Of a stretch of 64,000 nucleotides of DNA, positions 48,543 to 57,145 are shown one piece after another. The position numbers and the translations under genes were made by a program. Positions within the stretch are counted from its first letter, which is position 1, and every line of letters starts with the position of its first letter. The notes beneath the pieces are model-generated. The model saw only the letters and a list, made by a program, of their open reading frames with translations. It had not been told where the DNA came from and did no database searches. Source of the DNA: Fluviispira multicolorata (GTDB lineage Bacteria; Bdellovibrionota_B; Oligoflexia; Silvanigrellales; Silvanigrellaceae); the NCBI RefSeq assembly GCF_009208585.1, contig NZ_WFLN01000007.1, positions 186,001 to 250,000 on the forward strand. Reading direction: 5' to 3'.

Positions 48543-48977
48543 ATGAGAATAGAGACAAATATTCAGATTAAGGCACCCGTTGAAAAAGTCTGGAATAAAT
48601 TAGCTGATTTTAAGAGTTATTTATCATGGAATTTTTTTATAACTAAGATTGAGGGGGAGCAAAGAGAAGGTGAAAAACTCATTGTTAATATAGCTCCTCC
48701 TGGTGGGAGTCCAGCAACTTTTAAACCCGTTATAACCAAATACGTACCTAATAAAGAATTGCGATGGGTTGGTACTCTTGGACCTCAATGGTTATTTCGT
48801 GGTGAACATTATTTTCAATTAAAAGATAACGGAGATGGAACGACTGATTTTATGCATGGAGAAAATTTTTCAGGGTGGTTAGTTCCTTTATTTAGTTTAC
48901 TTGCAGGTAAAAAAACCGCTACAGGATTTGGTTTAATGAATAGCAATTTGAAACATACTCTTGAAAAAAATGAGTAA
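48543..48977 (+). CDS. SRPBCC domain-containing protein
   Basis: A 144-residue cytoplasmic START-like protein: IETNIQIKAPVEKVWNKLADF, then YLSWNFFITKIEGEQREGEKL, ELRWVGTLGPQWLFRGEHYF and a C-terminal helix GLMNSNLKHTLEK. The pattern is that of polyketide-cyclase or Bet v1-type SRPBCC proteins that hold hydrophobic ligands. GGAG precedes the ATG. It is divergent from the old-yellow-enzyme gene and lies inside the same pair of IS-end-like repeats. Confidence 0.86.
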   Translation: MRIETNIQIKAPVEKVWNKLADFKSYLSWNFFITKIEGEQREGEKLIVNIAPPGGSPATFKPVITKYVPNKELRWVGTLGPQWLFRGEHYFQLKDNGDGTTDFMHGENFSGWLVPLFSLLAGKKTATGFGLMNSNLKHTLEKNE

Positions 48978-49296
48978 TAATTAAATACTAATAAATGTCT
49001 GTGCTTTTGTAACGACTACCTAGGGCTCTCTGTCAAAAAATGGATTTTGATTCTTCATTGAAACTTTGCAATCAAAATCATGCGAATTTGATTGCAAGGA
49101 TTTTCTTTATAATCATTTTTCACCAAATATGATTATAAGTGTGACTTTAAGCATCAGAAAGCTGATGTAGCACCCGAACTTGATTCTCTAATCATGGTTT
49201 TTATGATGGGTTATAATTTGATGAACTTTTAACTTTTCTTTATTGAAAAGTGTCTACTTTAAATGGGGGTTACGATCAGAATTTAAAAGCACATCT
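48978..49296. other. Gene-free region with IS-end-like repeat
   Basis: This 319-base stretch holds a small hairpin CATCAG-AAAG-CTGATG near 49150 and the second copy of the IS-end-like repeat at 49235-49278. No gene is seen. Confidence 0.5.
49235..49278 (+). repeat. IS-end-like repeat, copy 2
   Basis: GTGTCTACTTTAAATGGGGG followed by TTACGATCA matches the copy at 47078-47122 in the same orientation. The two direct copies bracket nemA and the SRPBCC gene. Confidence 0.75.
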
Positions 49297-49821
49297 TTAT
49301 TTTATAGAACGCAATTCCGAAATTTTATCTGCCACTTTTTTTGCATCTAGAGCAGGGTCAACATTTTCATCTATACTTCTTATGACCAATTTATCATCGA
49401 TAATAAATGTTATTCTTTTAGACATTGTTAATACGGCCATCTTTGTTCCATAGGCTTTAGCAATTTTTGCATCTTCATCACTTAGTAAATCAAAAGTGAG
49501 TTTATGTTTTTCATAAAACTCTTTCAAAGAAGCAACACTGTCTGTGCTCACACCATAAACGATAGCACCTTTGCTTTTTATAATTTTAATTGAGTCGCGA
49601 AAAGCGCATGCTTGTGTCGTGCAACCTGGAGTTCCTGCTTTTGGATAAAAATAAACAACAGTCCAAAGTTTATCTTTATTTTCTTGCAATGAAATTATTT
49701 TCCCTTCTTGATTCTTTAATGAAAATAACGGAGCAGGGTTGCCTACTTCTAATGCAAAGCAAGTATTTACAATAAAAAATCCGAAAAACATTCCTATAAA
49801 ATTCTTTAAAAATCTATTCAT
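49297..49821 (-). CDS. Exported peroxiredoxin (Bcp-like)
   Basis: A thiol peroxidase of the AhpC/TSA superfamily with a signal peptide (cleavage near NTCFA), so probably periplasmic. Motifs: VGNPAPLFSLKNQEGK, YFYPKAGTPGCTTQACAF with the peroxidatic Cys and a second Cys five residues later as in Bcp, and VYGVSTDSVASLKEF. AGGAG five bases before the ATG at 49821 sets the start; length 174. The export signal is unusual for Bcp, which is normally cytoplasmic. Confidence 0.9.
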   Translation of the reverse strand: MNRFLKNFIGMFFGFFIVNTCFALEVGNPAPLFSLKNQEGKIISLQENKDKLWTVVYFYPKAGTPGCTTQACAFRDSIKIIKSKGAIVYGVSTDSVASLKEFYEKHKLTFDLLSDEDAKIAKAYGTKMAVLTMSKRITFIIDDKLVIRSIDENVDPALDAKKVADKISELRSIK

Positions 49822-50005
49822 AATAACTCCTGTTTTTTTTAACAACTAAAGTCGAATTATTCTATATTTGACTTTTTATTATGCTACTTGATTTAATTTA
49901 AAAAGCCATAGGTTTTGAAAATAAGGAAAAATTCATTGGTTGTCATAATCCTATATTTAAGTTTACAACTAATCTCTAATAATGTTTTGGGGAGTATAAA
50001 TAAGT

Positions 50006-50161
50006 TTAACAATAAAGTAGCAAGAAGTTCTTATTTCCAAGTACATACTTGATTAGGAATGCTTGGTATTTTGTGGCAATTTCATTAATTGTCGTTTGTT
50101 CCTTTATTGCCTCTAAGGCAACCTTACTTTTAAACTCTGCTGAAAAACTTTTGCGCTGCAT
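50006..50161 (-). pseudogene. Truncated IS3-family OrfA
   Basis: The minus-strand frame begins MQRKSFSAEFKSKVALEAIK after a GGGGGAGTCCT leader and continues EQTTINEIATKYQ, the N-terminal helix-turn-helix of IS3-family OrfA. After about 34 residues it leaves the family sequence and ends at 51 residues. A TGCAGTTTTCTGGGGGCA sequence at about 50224-50241 resembles the element's terminus. The rest of the IS is missing. Confidence 0.8.
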
Positions 50162-50280
50162 AGGACTCCCCCAAAATTACCAATTCGATTATTCTTATTG
50201 CAGCAATGATTAAATGTCACCATGTGCAGTTTTCTGGGGGCATTATAAATAAATTTTCTCTTAAAAAATTTTGCAATAGT

Positions 50281-51060
50281 TTAGTCTGTAGAACTAAGCG
50301 ACCATTTATCTAGAATTTTTCTATATGTCCCATTTTTTTCTATTTTTTCAAGCCCTTGTTTGAAAATGTCTAATATTGTATCAGGGGTTTTTTTACCAAA
50401 AGCCATATAGAGGTCAGTATTACCTAATTCATAAGCTGGAATTTTAAATACAATTCCAAGATCTTCTATTTTTCCATCATTTTTCTTAACCAAATACTTG
50501 GCTGCAGCTTCATCGATAGGCCAAAGTTGGATGCGGTCACTGATAAGCATTTTATAAAGATTTTCATTTTTTTGAGCAACATACATGTTTTTTCCTTCTT
50601 TAAATCCATGTTTCAAAAATAAAACCTCAAATATGTCACCACTATAAACTCCGACTTTATAATTTTTGGCATCTTCAATGGATGACAGTTTAATGTTTTT
50701 ATTCATTGAATAAATATTAAATCTTTGTTTATTTATTTTTCCGACCCATTTATAAAATTTTTCCCTAGTTGGATTTCGAACCATTGAGTAGATTAATACG
50801 TTTGGATTTTGCTGTGCAATTGTTTGAGCTCTTTTCCATGGATAAATAGTTATTTTTCCTGAAATCTTAATTTCTTTTAGAACGGCTTGAATGATTTCAG
50901 TATTTATACCAATAACTTTCCCATTATTGTCGGAATAATTATATGGTGGATATTCCTCTGTTACTATTTCAATATATTTTAATTCTTTAGAAGTAGAAAC
51001 TGGACTGAAAATCAAACAAATAAAATATATGCATAAGTTAATATATTTTAATTGATTCAT
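50281..51060 (-). CDS. Periplasmic amino-acid-binding-like protein (family 3)
   Basis: A 259-residue exported SBP_bac_3 protein: signal peptide to about residue 24, then YIEIVTEEYPPYNYSDNNGKVIGINTEI (the classic PPY...G.G.D-like start), KITIYPWKRAQTIAQQNPN and a C-terminal LYMAFGKKTPDTILDIFKQGL. GGAG lies upstream of the ATG. It is the third such protein in the window without an adjacent permease, and it sits directly next to the IS3 remnant. Confidence 0.85.
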   Translation of the reverse strand: MNQLKYINLCIYFICLIFSPVSTSKELKYIEIVTEEYPPYNYSDNNGKVIGINTEIIQAVLKEIKISGKITIYPWKRAQTIAQQNPNVLIYSMVRNPTREKFYKWVGKINKQRFNIYSMNKNIKLSSIEDAKNYKVGVYSGDIFEVLFLKHGFKEGKNMYVAQKNENLYKMLISDRIQLWPIDEAAAKYLVKKNDGKIEDLGIVFKIPAYELGNTDLYMAFGKKTPDTILDIFKQGLEKIEKNGTYRKILDKWSLSSTD

Positions 51061-51617
51061 AATACATGCTCCTGAAGGTCCTGTCGTAAGACGTGAAAGG
51101 TGATGAAGAATATGTTACTTTAGAATAATGGATTATAACTCTCAATGCAATTTCCTATTTAGGAAGGGTGGTCAATAGTTTTTGAATTGATTCACTTATG
51201 ATACATTTTAACGATACAATTTTGTTTTAAGAGATTTAGTGACAGAAAGAGGAAAGTTTTTGTGCCGATTAAGATTTTTAATACATCTGATTTTTCAGCA
51301 TCACTGGCAAAGTTTCGGGCGCTGTGGATTATGATTGAATCTTAATATGTGTTGATTTTAGAATTTCAAAGAAATTAAAAAGTTTTTATGGATATCTTGT
51401 GATCTGCTAAATACCAACTGATAGAGGCTATTATAAGACTTTCTTCTAATGCCTACCCTTAAACTCTTTTCATGAAATCTTTTAAGAAAAATTCATTTTA
51501 TTCTTTTCTATATTGCGAAAGATCACTTTATAAACCAACTTCTCGCTCACGATGCTTAATTTAAAAATGAACCAAGAAACATTTCTAAGTATAAAATAGT
51601 TACTTTGCATACCTAAA
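51061..51617. other. Gene-free region with a degenerate GCCGAT-type repeat
   Basis: These 557 bases contain no credible gene. Around 51261-51320 the sequence GTGCCGATTAAGATTTTTAA followed by a TCAGCATCACTGGCAAAGTT stretch is a decayed copy of the repeat seen at 52471-52525, suggesting an older copy of the same repeat outside the mobile element. Confidence 0.5.
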
Positions 51618-52097
51618 TTAAGTGCGATCAAAAGCTTCCTTCAGTTTATTTCTGTCTAGTTTGACCATCTTCCACATCGCTTGCATGACTGCTTCCTTCT
51701 TCTTCTTATTCTTGCTTGTGTTCCACTTGTCGAATTCTGCTGGTGTGATTTGCCACCGAATGCCATACTTGTCGATCAGCCAACCACATTGCACAGGTTT
51801 GCCTCCTCCACTTGTCAGCTTCTTCCAGTACGTGTCGATCTCTCGCTGAGTCTTGCAGGGCACGACGAACGAAATGGACTCGTTGAAAGTCATCTCAGCG
51901 TATCCGTTCAGGAGCATAATTTTTTGGCCTAGAAGGGTGAGATGAATGGTCAGTACGGAACCCTCTTTGACTCCCATGGGGTTGCTGCCCCAGTAAGAAG
52001 TTTTGCCGATCTTTGTACCTTTGAAGATCGACTTGTAGAATTTGGCCATTTTCGCGGCTTTGTCGTTAGACCAGATACAAGCGTATATTTTGGACAT
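51618..52097 (-). CDS. VOC superfamily protein (3-demethylubiquinone methyltransferase-like, PF06983 type)
   Basis: From the ATG at 52097, with AGGAGG nine bases upstream, the 159-residue protein has the PhnB-type pattern: IYACIWSNDKAAKMAKFYKSIF, GSVLTIHLTLLGQKIMLLNG and a GGKPVQCGWLIDKYGIRWQI closing motif. Despite the family's historical name the domain is a VOC fold without a methyltransferase site. Codon use is clearly more GC-rich than in neighbouring genes (many GTC, ATC, GAC and AAG codons), a sign of recent acquisition. Confidence 0.87.
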   Translation of the reverse strand: MSKIYACIWSNDKAAKMAKFYKSIFKGTKIGKTSYWGSNPMGVKEGSVLTIHLTLLGQKIMLLNGYAEMTFNESISFVVPCKTQREIDTYWKKLTSGGGKPVQCGWLIDKYGIRWQITPAEFDKWNTSKNKKKKEAVMQAMWKMVKLDRNKLKEAFDRT

Positions 52098-52811
52098 GGT
52101 GACGAGCCTCCTGTTTTCTGAAAAGTGTACGTGCGGGAAGTGGCTTTGTCTAGATGCTATAAAATTCAACCAAAATTCTTAATTCTCTATTCGAAATTCT
52201 GTTACAGAAACGTGGCCATAAAATATAATGCAATTATGAAATAGTAGATTCAGTAAGAATCGAACTGGCCTTAGCTCAAGCGTTCCTTAAGGTGGTAAAA
52301 AACCTTAAAAATAAATATCTTTTATTATCAACAACAACACCTCTTACTTGTAACAGATCTGCACAAACGTAAAGCAATGGAGTTGGGACTGGAAAAAAAA
52401 TTTCTGCGCATAAAGTTTTTCATCGGCTTTGTCGGCAAATAAGATTTATATATGAAAAATATAGAAAACTATGTGCCGATGAAGATTTTTATTTCATCGG
52501 CTTTGTCGGCATCATCGGCAAAGTTTGTGGGATTGGGATGGGTTGGGATGAGTTGGGGGATTGAAGTCTGAGGCCAAAATAGCAATACTTGAATTGGAGT
52601 TTGAGGAAATTTCTAGTCCTGATAATAAATTATTTTGCAAAAAAATATATGATATTGTATGCAAAGTATTTGCATATATTTAATGAATAATAAAATATTA
52701 TCTATAATTGCACAAACATCACACTATCAGTTAAATATACTGGGATGAGTATCTGAATAAAAAAAGTATTTTATATACTTTAATATCATAAATTATTTTG
52801 AGGTAAATACT
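52098..52811. other. Element left flank: tRNA-like remnant and GCCGAT repeats
   Basis: This 714-base gene-free stretch contains CAGTAAGAATCGAACT (52251-52266), which matches 15 of 16 bases of the T-arm of tRNA-Arg at 62730-62745, and a cluster of GCCGATGA-type repeats at 52417-52525. No gene is supported. Confidence 0.5.
52417..52525 (+). repeat. GCCGATGA repeat cluster, left
   Basis: The cluster contains a partial unit at 52417-52440 and a full unit with the hairpin GCCGATGAA (52475-52483) / TTCATCGGC (52493-52501), followed by tandem TCATCGGCA-like units. The same arrangement appears in reverse orientation at 62479-62605. Confidence 0.8.
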
Positions 52812-53537
52812 ATGAAGATTCGGGTTTATGATAATAGTTTATATAGTTTTTTTGAATCTATTAAAGATTTAATTATTCCGAATATACCAGGCGGTCAAGC
52901 GATAACAAGTACTCTTAGATTTATCGACTTATTAAGTTCTATTAAACTTAATTCTTTTCTAAAAAATTTTGATGAAAATGATAATAAAAATTTGGCTAAA
53001 TTAATTGATTTGAAAGATGAAAGCTTATTTGAAATATTTAATATGTTTGATAAATCAATGAAATGCGAATCATTATGGGTTATTCGTTGTTTAGCAACAA
53101 TAACAAAGAAGTTAATTAATAAAGAAAAATTAAATGATAATGAACATTTTTTTTGTGATACATTACCAAATATGAATGATAATGATTTAGAATTTTTTTG
53201 TAATCTTAGAGAATTATGGAAAATAAGAGAATCAAAAATAATTAATAAAATAATGGAACTTCAGCATACTAACCTAGAATTAGAAGCTCGAAAATATGAA
53301 ATTAAAACGCTAGAGGCTGAACTAAATAAAAAATGGATTACTCCTCATTTAGAAGAAATTTTTTTATTAAAAATCAGTTCACTTGAGCATGCTTTTGCAA
53401 AAATTAATAGATTAGTTAAATTTGGAGCATTGCATGGAGATAGGGGAGGTGTTGGAGGCTTGGGACAAGCGCATGGCTTTGCTGTTTGGGGAAATTTATC
53501 TGAAAATTTATATAATTTTATTATAAATTATAAGTAA
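52812..53537 (+). CDS. Unknown protein, first cargo gene of the element
   Basis: The 241-residue soluble protein is not recognised. N-terminal residues 14-32 contain LIIPNIPGGQAITSTLR, the middle is mainly helical, residues about 145-180 look like a coiled coil (ELQHTNLELEARKYEIKTLE), and the C-terminus has a glycine-rich stretch GDRGGVGGLGQAHGFAVWG. A ribosome-binding site (GAGGT) precedes the ATG. It is strongly AT-rich and shares strand with the next gene across a 160-base gap. It may be part of a defence or toxin module, by location only. Confidence 0.6.
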   Translation: MKIRVYDNSLYSFFESIKDLIIPNIPGGQAITSTLRFIDLLSSIKLNSFLKNFDENDNKNLAKLIDLKDESLFEIFNMFDKSMKCESLWVIRCLATITKKLINKEKLNDNEHFFCDTLPNMNDNDLEFFCNLRELWKIRESKIINKIMELQHTNLELEARKYEIKTLEAELNKKWITPHLEEIFLLKISSLEHAFAKINRLVKFGALHGDRGGVGGLGQAHGFAVWGNLSENLYNFIINYK

Positions 53538-53697
53538 AAAATATAAAGCTTTAAGACTAGATTTTTTTGATATAATAACTTTAACTAATATTAATGTATC
53601 AAAATATTTTGTAAAGATGCATAGTTTAAAGTTTACAATTATTCTAAAGTTACTTCAATATTGTTCCGATAAATGACAATATTGGAGATAGTCAGTT

Positions 53698-54609
53698 ATG
53701 TTTAAAGAAAATAACTCTATAAGTGAGCTTATTAAGCTATTTAAAAATAGAAATGTAAGTCTATATCACGCATGTCAACTAAAAGATTTTAAAACGTATC
53801 TTAATTTAAATGGAGTTCCTTCAAGATCTCTCATGGAAACAAAAAATTATGATTTTACAAGATTTGAAACGGATAAATTTGATCAACAAAATGGTAACTG
53901 GGATAAAATATTTGGTAATTTAAGTGATTTCAGTAATTTTTTTCATAGTGGCTCAAACTCAGTGCCTAATCCATATGGTCCAATTTTAATTAAAATGAAT
54001 TTTGATGGTATAATGAATTCAAAAGATATTGCTATTTGTCTTAGATCCGCAGGAGCTTCTGGATTTGATCGAAAAAATGAGTCACTATGTTCTATAGAAG
54101 AAGTGAATAGAATTTTTAAATTTCCTAAATCCACAGTAGGGAAAAATTTTTTTATAAGAAGTAAAGAAGAATTAAAAGAGAATTTTTCTGACAAAAAAAA
54201 TATAATAGTTGAAGGATCGCCTGAGATTAGTATAACAAAATACAATCAAATTATTGAATTAAATTATTTTATAGAAATCATTGTTGATCCTATCAATATT
54301 GAGGGTTTAAATTTATTAGAAATAGTACAAGAAATTGCGAGTTCATACGAAATAAATAATGAAATTATTAAAATTAGAAATAAAGTCAACAATAATTATA
54401 CAGAACTTATAAAGTCAATAAATTATGGGGTGAAATCCTTAGATGATATTGAAAAAGGTAATTATTTAGAAGAATTAAAAAAATGGGCAAAAGTAGTTAG
54501 AAACAATAGATTAGGCTATATGTTTGAAAGGTTTAGTGAATATCTATACGCTGGAACAATTGAAGAAATGACTAGTCTAAAGAAAATAAATTTAAGTAAA
54601 TCTGTATAA
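53698..54609 (+). CDS. Unknown protein, possibly ADP-ribosyltransferase-like
   Basis: The 303-residue protein begins with SLYHACQLKDFKTYLNLNGV at residues about 20-40. This resembles the YH.T...L..IL..G opening of DarT/DUF4433-type ADP-ribosyltransferases, in which the histidine contacts NAD. Later segments NPYGPILIKMNFDGI and KNIIVEGSPEISI could supply the remaining core strands and the catalytic glutamate. This is fold-level guesswork. The C-terminal third is helical and charged. GGAG lies ten bases before the ATG. It ends convergently with the nuclease-like gene. Confidence 0.5.
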   Translation: MFKENNSISELIKLFKNRNVSLYHACQLKDFKTYLNLNGVPSRSLMETKNYDFTRFETDKFDQQNGNWDKIFGNLSDFSNFFHSGSNSVPNPYGPILIKMNFDGIMNSKDIAICLRSAGASGFDRKNESLCSIEEVNRIFKFPKSTVGKNFFIRSKEELKENFSDKKNIIVEGSPEISITKYNQIIELNYFIEIIVDPINIEGLNLLEIVQEIASSYEINNEIIKIRNKVNNNYTELIKSINYGVKSLDDIEKGNYLEELKKWAKVVRNNRLGYMFERFSEYLYAGTIEEMTSLKKINLSKSV

Positions 54610-54683
54610 AATATTCACAATATACCTTTGGTTATTGTATTATTTTTTAAAAATAAAAAAATAATATTTATTATCCTTTATAT

Positions 54684-56114
54684 TTAAAAACCATAGTTTT
54701 TTAATTTATTCAAAATAGCTCTTTTTGCATCCAAAAATGCTTCTTCTTTAGTGGTAAAAAAGCTAGCTTCGATAAGCAAAGTTATAATACCCCTTTTAGA
54801 ATTATTTGTAATAAAGTCTTGCATTGTAGAAGATTTTGTATTATTTGCGAGCCATCCCCAATCGTTATCAACTGAACATTGCACTACAAAAATTGTCCAG
54901 CCTTTATAATATGCTTTCCATTGTTCTTTATAATTATCATGAATCGCATCAACGCATACTAATTGATCCTCATGATACTTTATTTTTTGATACGTCAATA
55001 GAGGTCTAGATTTTTCTTTACTTCTAGTATCTTCAAGTATTTTATGCTTCTCACTTCCAATAATGCAACTTGAAATTTTAGATCTATGCAATAAAAAATT
55101 GTCTGGATAATTACTAAAAAGAAGCTTTCCTTCAGAAGAATATAATGAAACACCTATACCAGCATTTTGAAATTTTGAGACATCAAATTTTATATCTGCA
55201 AATGGGTTTAAAAAAAGTGATACTCCGTCCACTAGAGTTTCATTATAGTTAGTATCCGAAAATATAAATTCATTAGAAAATTTTGAATTTTTATTGAATC
55301 TTGTAACACTGAAATTGCTTCCATCTCGTTTGGAAGAAAGAGTATGAACTTTTGATATTGTTGCTGTAGAACTAAAAAGTACCGCGCTAACGAAGGAATT
55401 TTCTGGTTTACAAAATAATCCCGTATCTATTGATGTTCCAGAATGTTTTATAACACTTTTAACAAGATTAATACCGAGAAAAGTTCTGTCAGAAATTGAA
55501 TTACTATTTCCATCATCCATAAATAGAGGAGTACCTGCAGCATATAAGCATTGAATAATAGCTTCAGTTCCTTGTAGCTGTGAATGTTCTTGATCAAAAG
55601 GAGTTATGCAAATTATAAAAGGTTTATTTTTTACATAATCTAGTTTAGAATAATATTCTTTATATTTTTTTATTTTAGCTGAAATAGAATTCATTAATCT
55701 TACGCAAGAAAATTCAATCATATCTCTTCTTAATTCCAACTTTTTCTCTCCTGATGCCGTCAAGAATAATTTTGCAAAATTAGCTCGAACATCATCTGGG
55801 GGATTTGATATTGTGCATTCAAATATTAAATCATTAAAAATAAAATCTGGGCTTGGATAATTATATGAATTTTTAAACCCTATTTCATTAAGAACTGCAA
55901 AAATATATAATTCCCAAAAAGAAGAATTAAAAGTTGTTTGAAATTCTGTAATGAATTTTCCATCACGATCAATAAAATTTGAGGCCCATTCTTGAATTAC
56001 AGTTCTATAAGGTAAATTTTCTTCTAACATTAAATATCTAAAAATATTAGATTGCTTTTCTTGAATAACAACTGGATCAAATAATTTTTTTGCTATTTCA
56101 TATTTTTTTCCCAA
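54684..56114 (-). CDS. Unknown protein with PD-(D/E)XK-like core
   Basis: The 476-residue protein has LFDPVVIQEKQSNIFRYL at the start, then VDRDGKF-like IDRDGKFITEFQTTFNSSF, and a nuclease-like core: Glu in FWELYIFAVLNEIGF, then PSPDFIFNDLIFECTIS. This gives E...PD...ExT, with threonine where restriction-like nucleases usually have lysine. The pattern resembles a family often given uninformative automatic names; this is recollection, not a search. The start is a TTG seven bases after AGGAG. A small helix-turn-helix gene lies upstream on the same strand. Confidence 0.58.
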   Translation of the reverse strand: MGKKYEIAKKLFDPVVIQEKQSNIFRYLMLEENLPYRTVIQEWASNFIDRDGKFITEFQTTFNSSFWELYIFAVLNEIGFKNSYNYPSPDFIFNDLIFECTISNPPDDVRANFAKLFLTASGEKKLELRRDMIEFSCVRLMNSISAKIKKYKEYYSKLDYVKNKPFIICITPFDQEHSQLQGTEAIIQCLYAAGTPLFMDDGNSNSISDRTFLGINLVKSVIKHSGTSIDTGLFCKPENSFVSAVLFSSTATISKVHTLSSKRDGSNFSVTRFNKNSKFSNEFIFSDTNYNETLVDGVSLFLNPFADIKFDVSKFQNAGIGVSLYSSEGKLLFSNYPDNFLLHRSKISSCIIGSEKHKILEDTRSKEKSRPLLTYQKIKYHEDQLVCVDAIHDNYKEQWKAYYKGWTIFVVQCSVDNDWGWLANNTKSSTMQDFITNNSKRGIITLLIEASFFTTKEEAFLDAKRAILNKLKNYGF

Positions 56115-56214
56115 AGAGAGATCTCCTAAGTTACAAAACCAGAATTTCGATATTGTTCTTAATAAAAATTACTAAATATTATACAAACTATCAATTGTAA
56201 ACTTATTCAAATTT

Positions 56215-56580
56215 TTAACTTAATATATCTTCAAAATATTCTTTATCAGGGTGATTACATAGTTTTACAAATAGTCGAACCTTTGCCATAAAAATATCTT
56301 GAGAAAAAATCACAGGATTCTTACCCTTCTCAAAAGCCTTTTTGCAGCCTTTGGTAATATCATTTGGATCATAAAGTGATATTCTTGTTCTATTTTTTTT
56401 TACATATTCACAAGGATATATTTCCCAATAATCTAAATATTTTCTAATTGTAACTGGCTTTGTTCCAGTAACTTTTGAAAGCATTTCTAGCGAATATTTT
56501 TTGTCTTTATTTAATGCAAATAAATTCTTAGCCCATTTTGTAGTAGATTTCTTCTTTTTACTTAAATCAACTTCGTTCAT
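56215..56580 (-). CDS. Small helix-turn-helix protein
   Basis: The 121-residue basic protein has a predicted helix-turn-helix at residues about 28-52 (KYSLEMLSKVTGTKPVTIRKYL) and a basic N-terminus KKKKSTTKWAK. AAGGAC six bases upstream supports the ATG. It lies 100 bases before the nuclease-like gene on the same strand and may regulate it, or may be a component of the same system that binds DNA. Confidence 0.62.
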   Translation of the reverse strand: MNEVDLSKKKKSTTKWAKNLFALNKDKKYSLEMLSKVTGTKPVTIRKYLDYWEIYPCEYVKKNRTRISLYDPNDITKGCKKAFEKGKNPVIFSQDIFMAKVRLFVKLCNHPDKEYFEDILS

Positions 56581-57145
56581 TAATAAGTCCTTTGGAATAG
56601 TTTTATCAATATTTTAATATATCAAAAGTGAATTTTAGTTAATGTAAAGATCATGATTTTTTATCACCTATTCTGTGCTTTTTTATAGCACTTTTAAATT
56701 AAGTAGAGGGAAAAGCAACTTTTTTACTTAGAAATTAGGACACGGACTGTCTAAAACTATTTCTCCTCGTGACAGTCTGTTAACTTATTAATATTTTGAG
56801 TATTATTATATAAAGAAAATTAATTTGCACTATATTAGATCAGTTTTCATGGAAATATACTCTCTAAATTTCGACGCATTATTTTTTCATTGTTTACTCA
56901 AATCTATATGGTAAAAAAATCAAACAAATATATTTCTTTTATAACAATTATTTAAATAGATTTTTAATACACATTTTTTTTAAGATTATTGCAAAATTCA
57001 ATATGTAAAAGTGCTAAATACAATCGATTTTTCCGTGCTCATTTAATTTAGACAGTCCGTTCCGTTATCGGCACTATTTTTTTAGAGAGCATTTCGCTCT
57101 GTAATTAAAGCGCAAGTAAGCGCATAGATGAAAGGGATTTCAGTA
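56581..57145. promoter_or_regulatory. Divergent control region with ACGGACTGTC repeats
   Basis: This 565-base gap between divergent genes contains ACGGACTGTCTAAA at 56742-56755 and its exact reverse complement at 57047-57060. A third, one-mismatch copy GACAGTCTGT at 56771-56780 can pair with the first to form a 10-bp stem. Such spaced inverted sites suggest operators, replication iterons or a recombination site. A further hairpin AGAGAGCATTTCGCTCT lies near 57085-57101. Confidence 0.55.

Noticed and set aside
49250..49453. 67-codon plus-strand frame
   Set aside because: It starts in the IS-end-like repeat and runs antisense to the peroxiredoxin gene.
52241..52300. A second tRNA gene
   Set aside because: Only a T-arm-like stretch is present; acceptor and anticodon arms cannot be formed.
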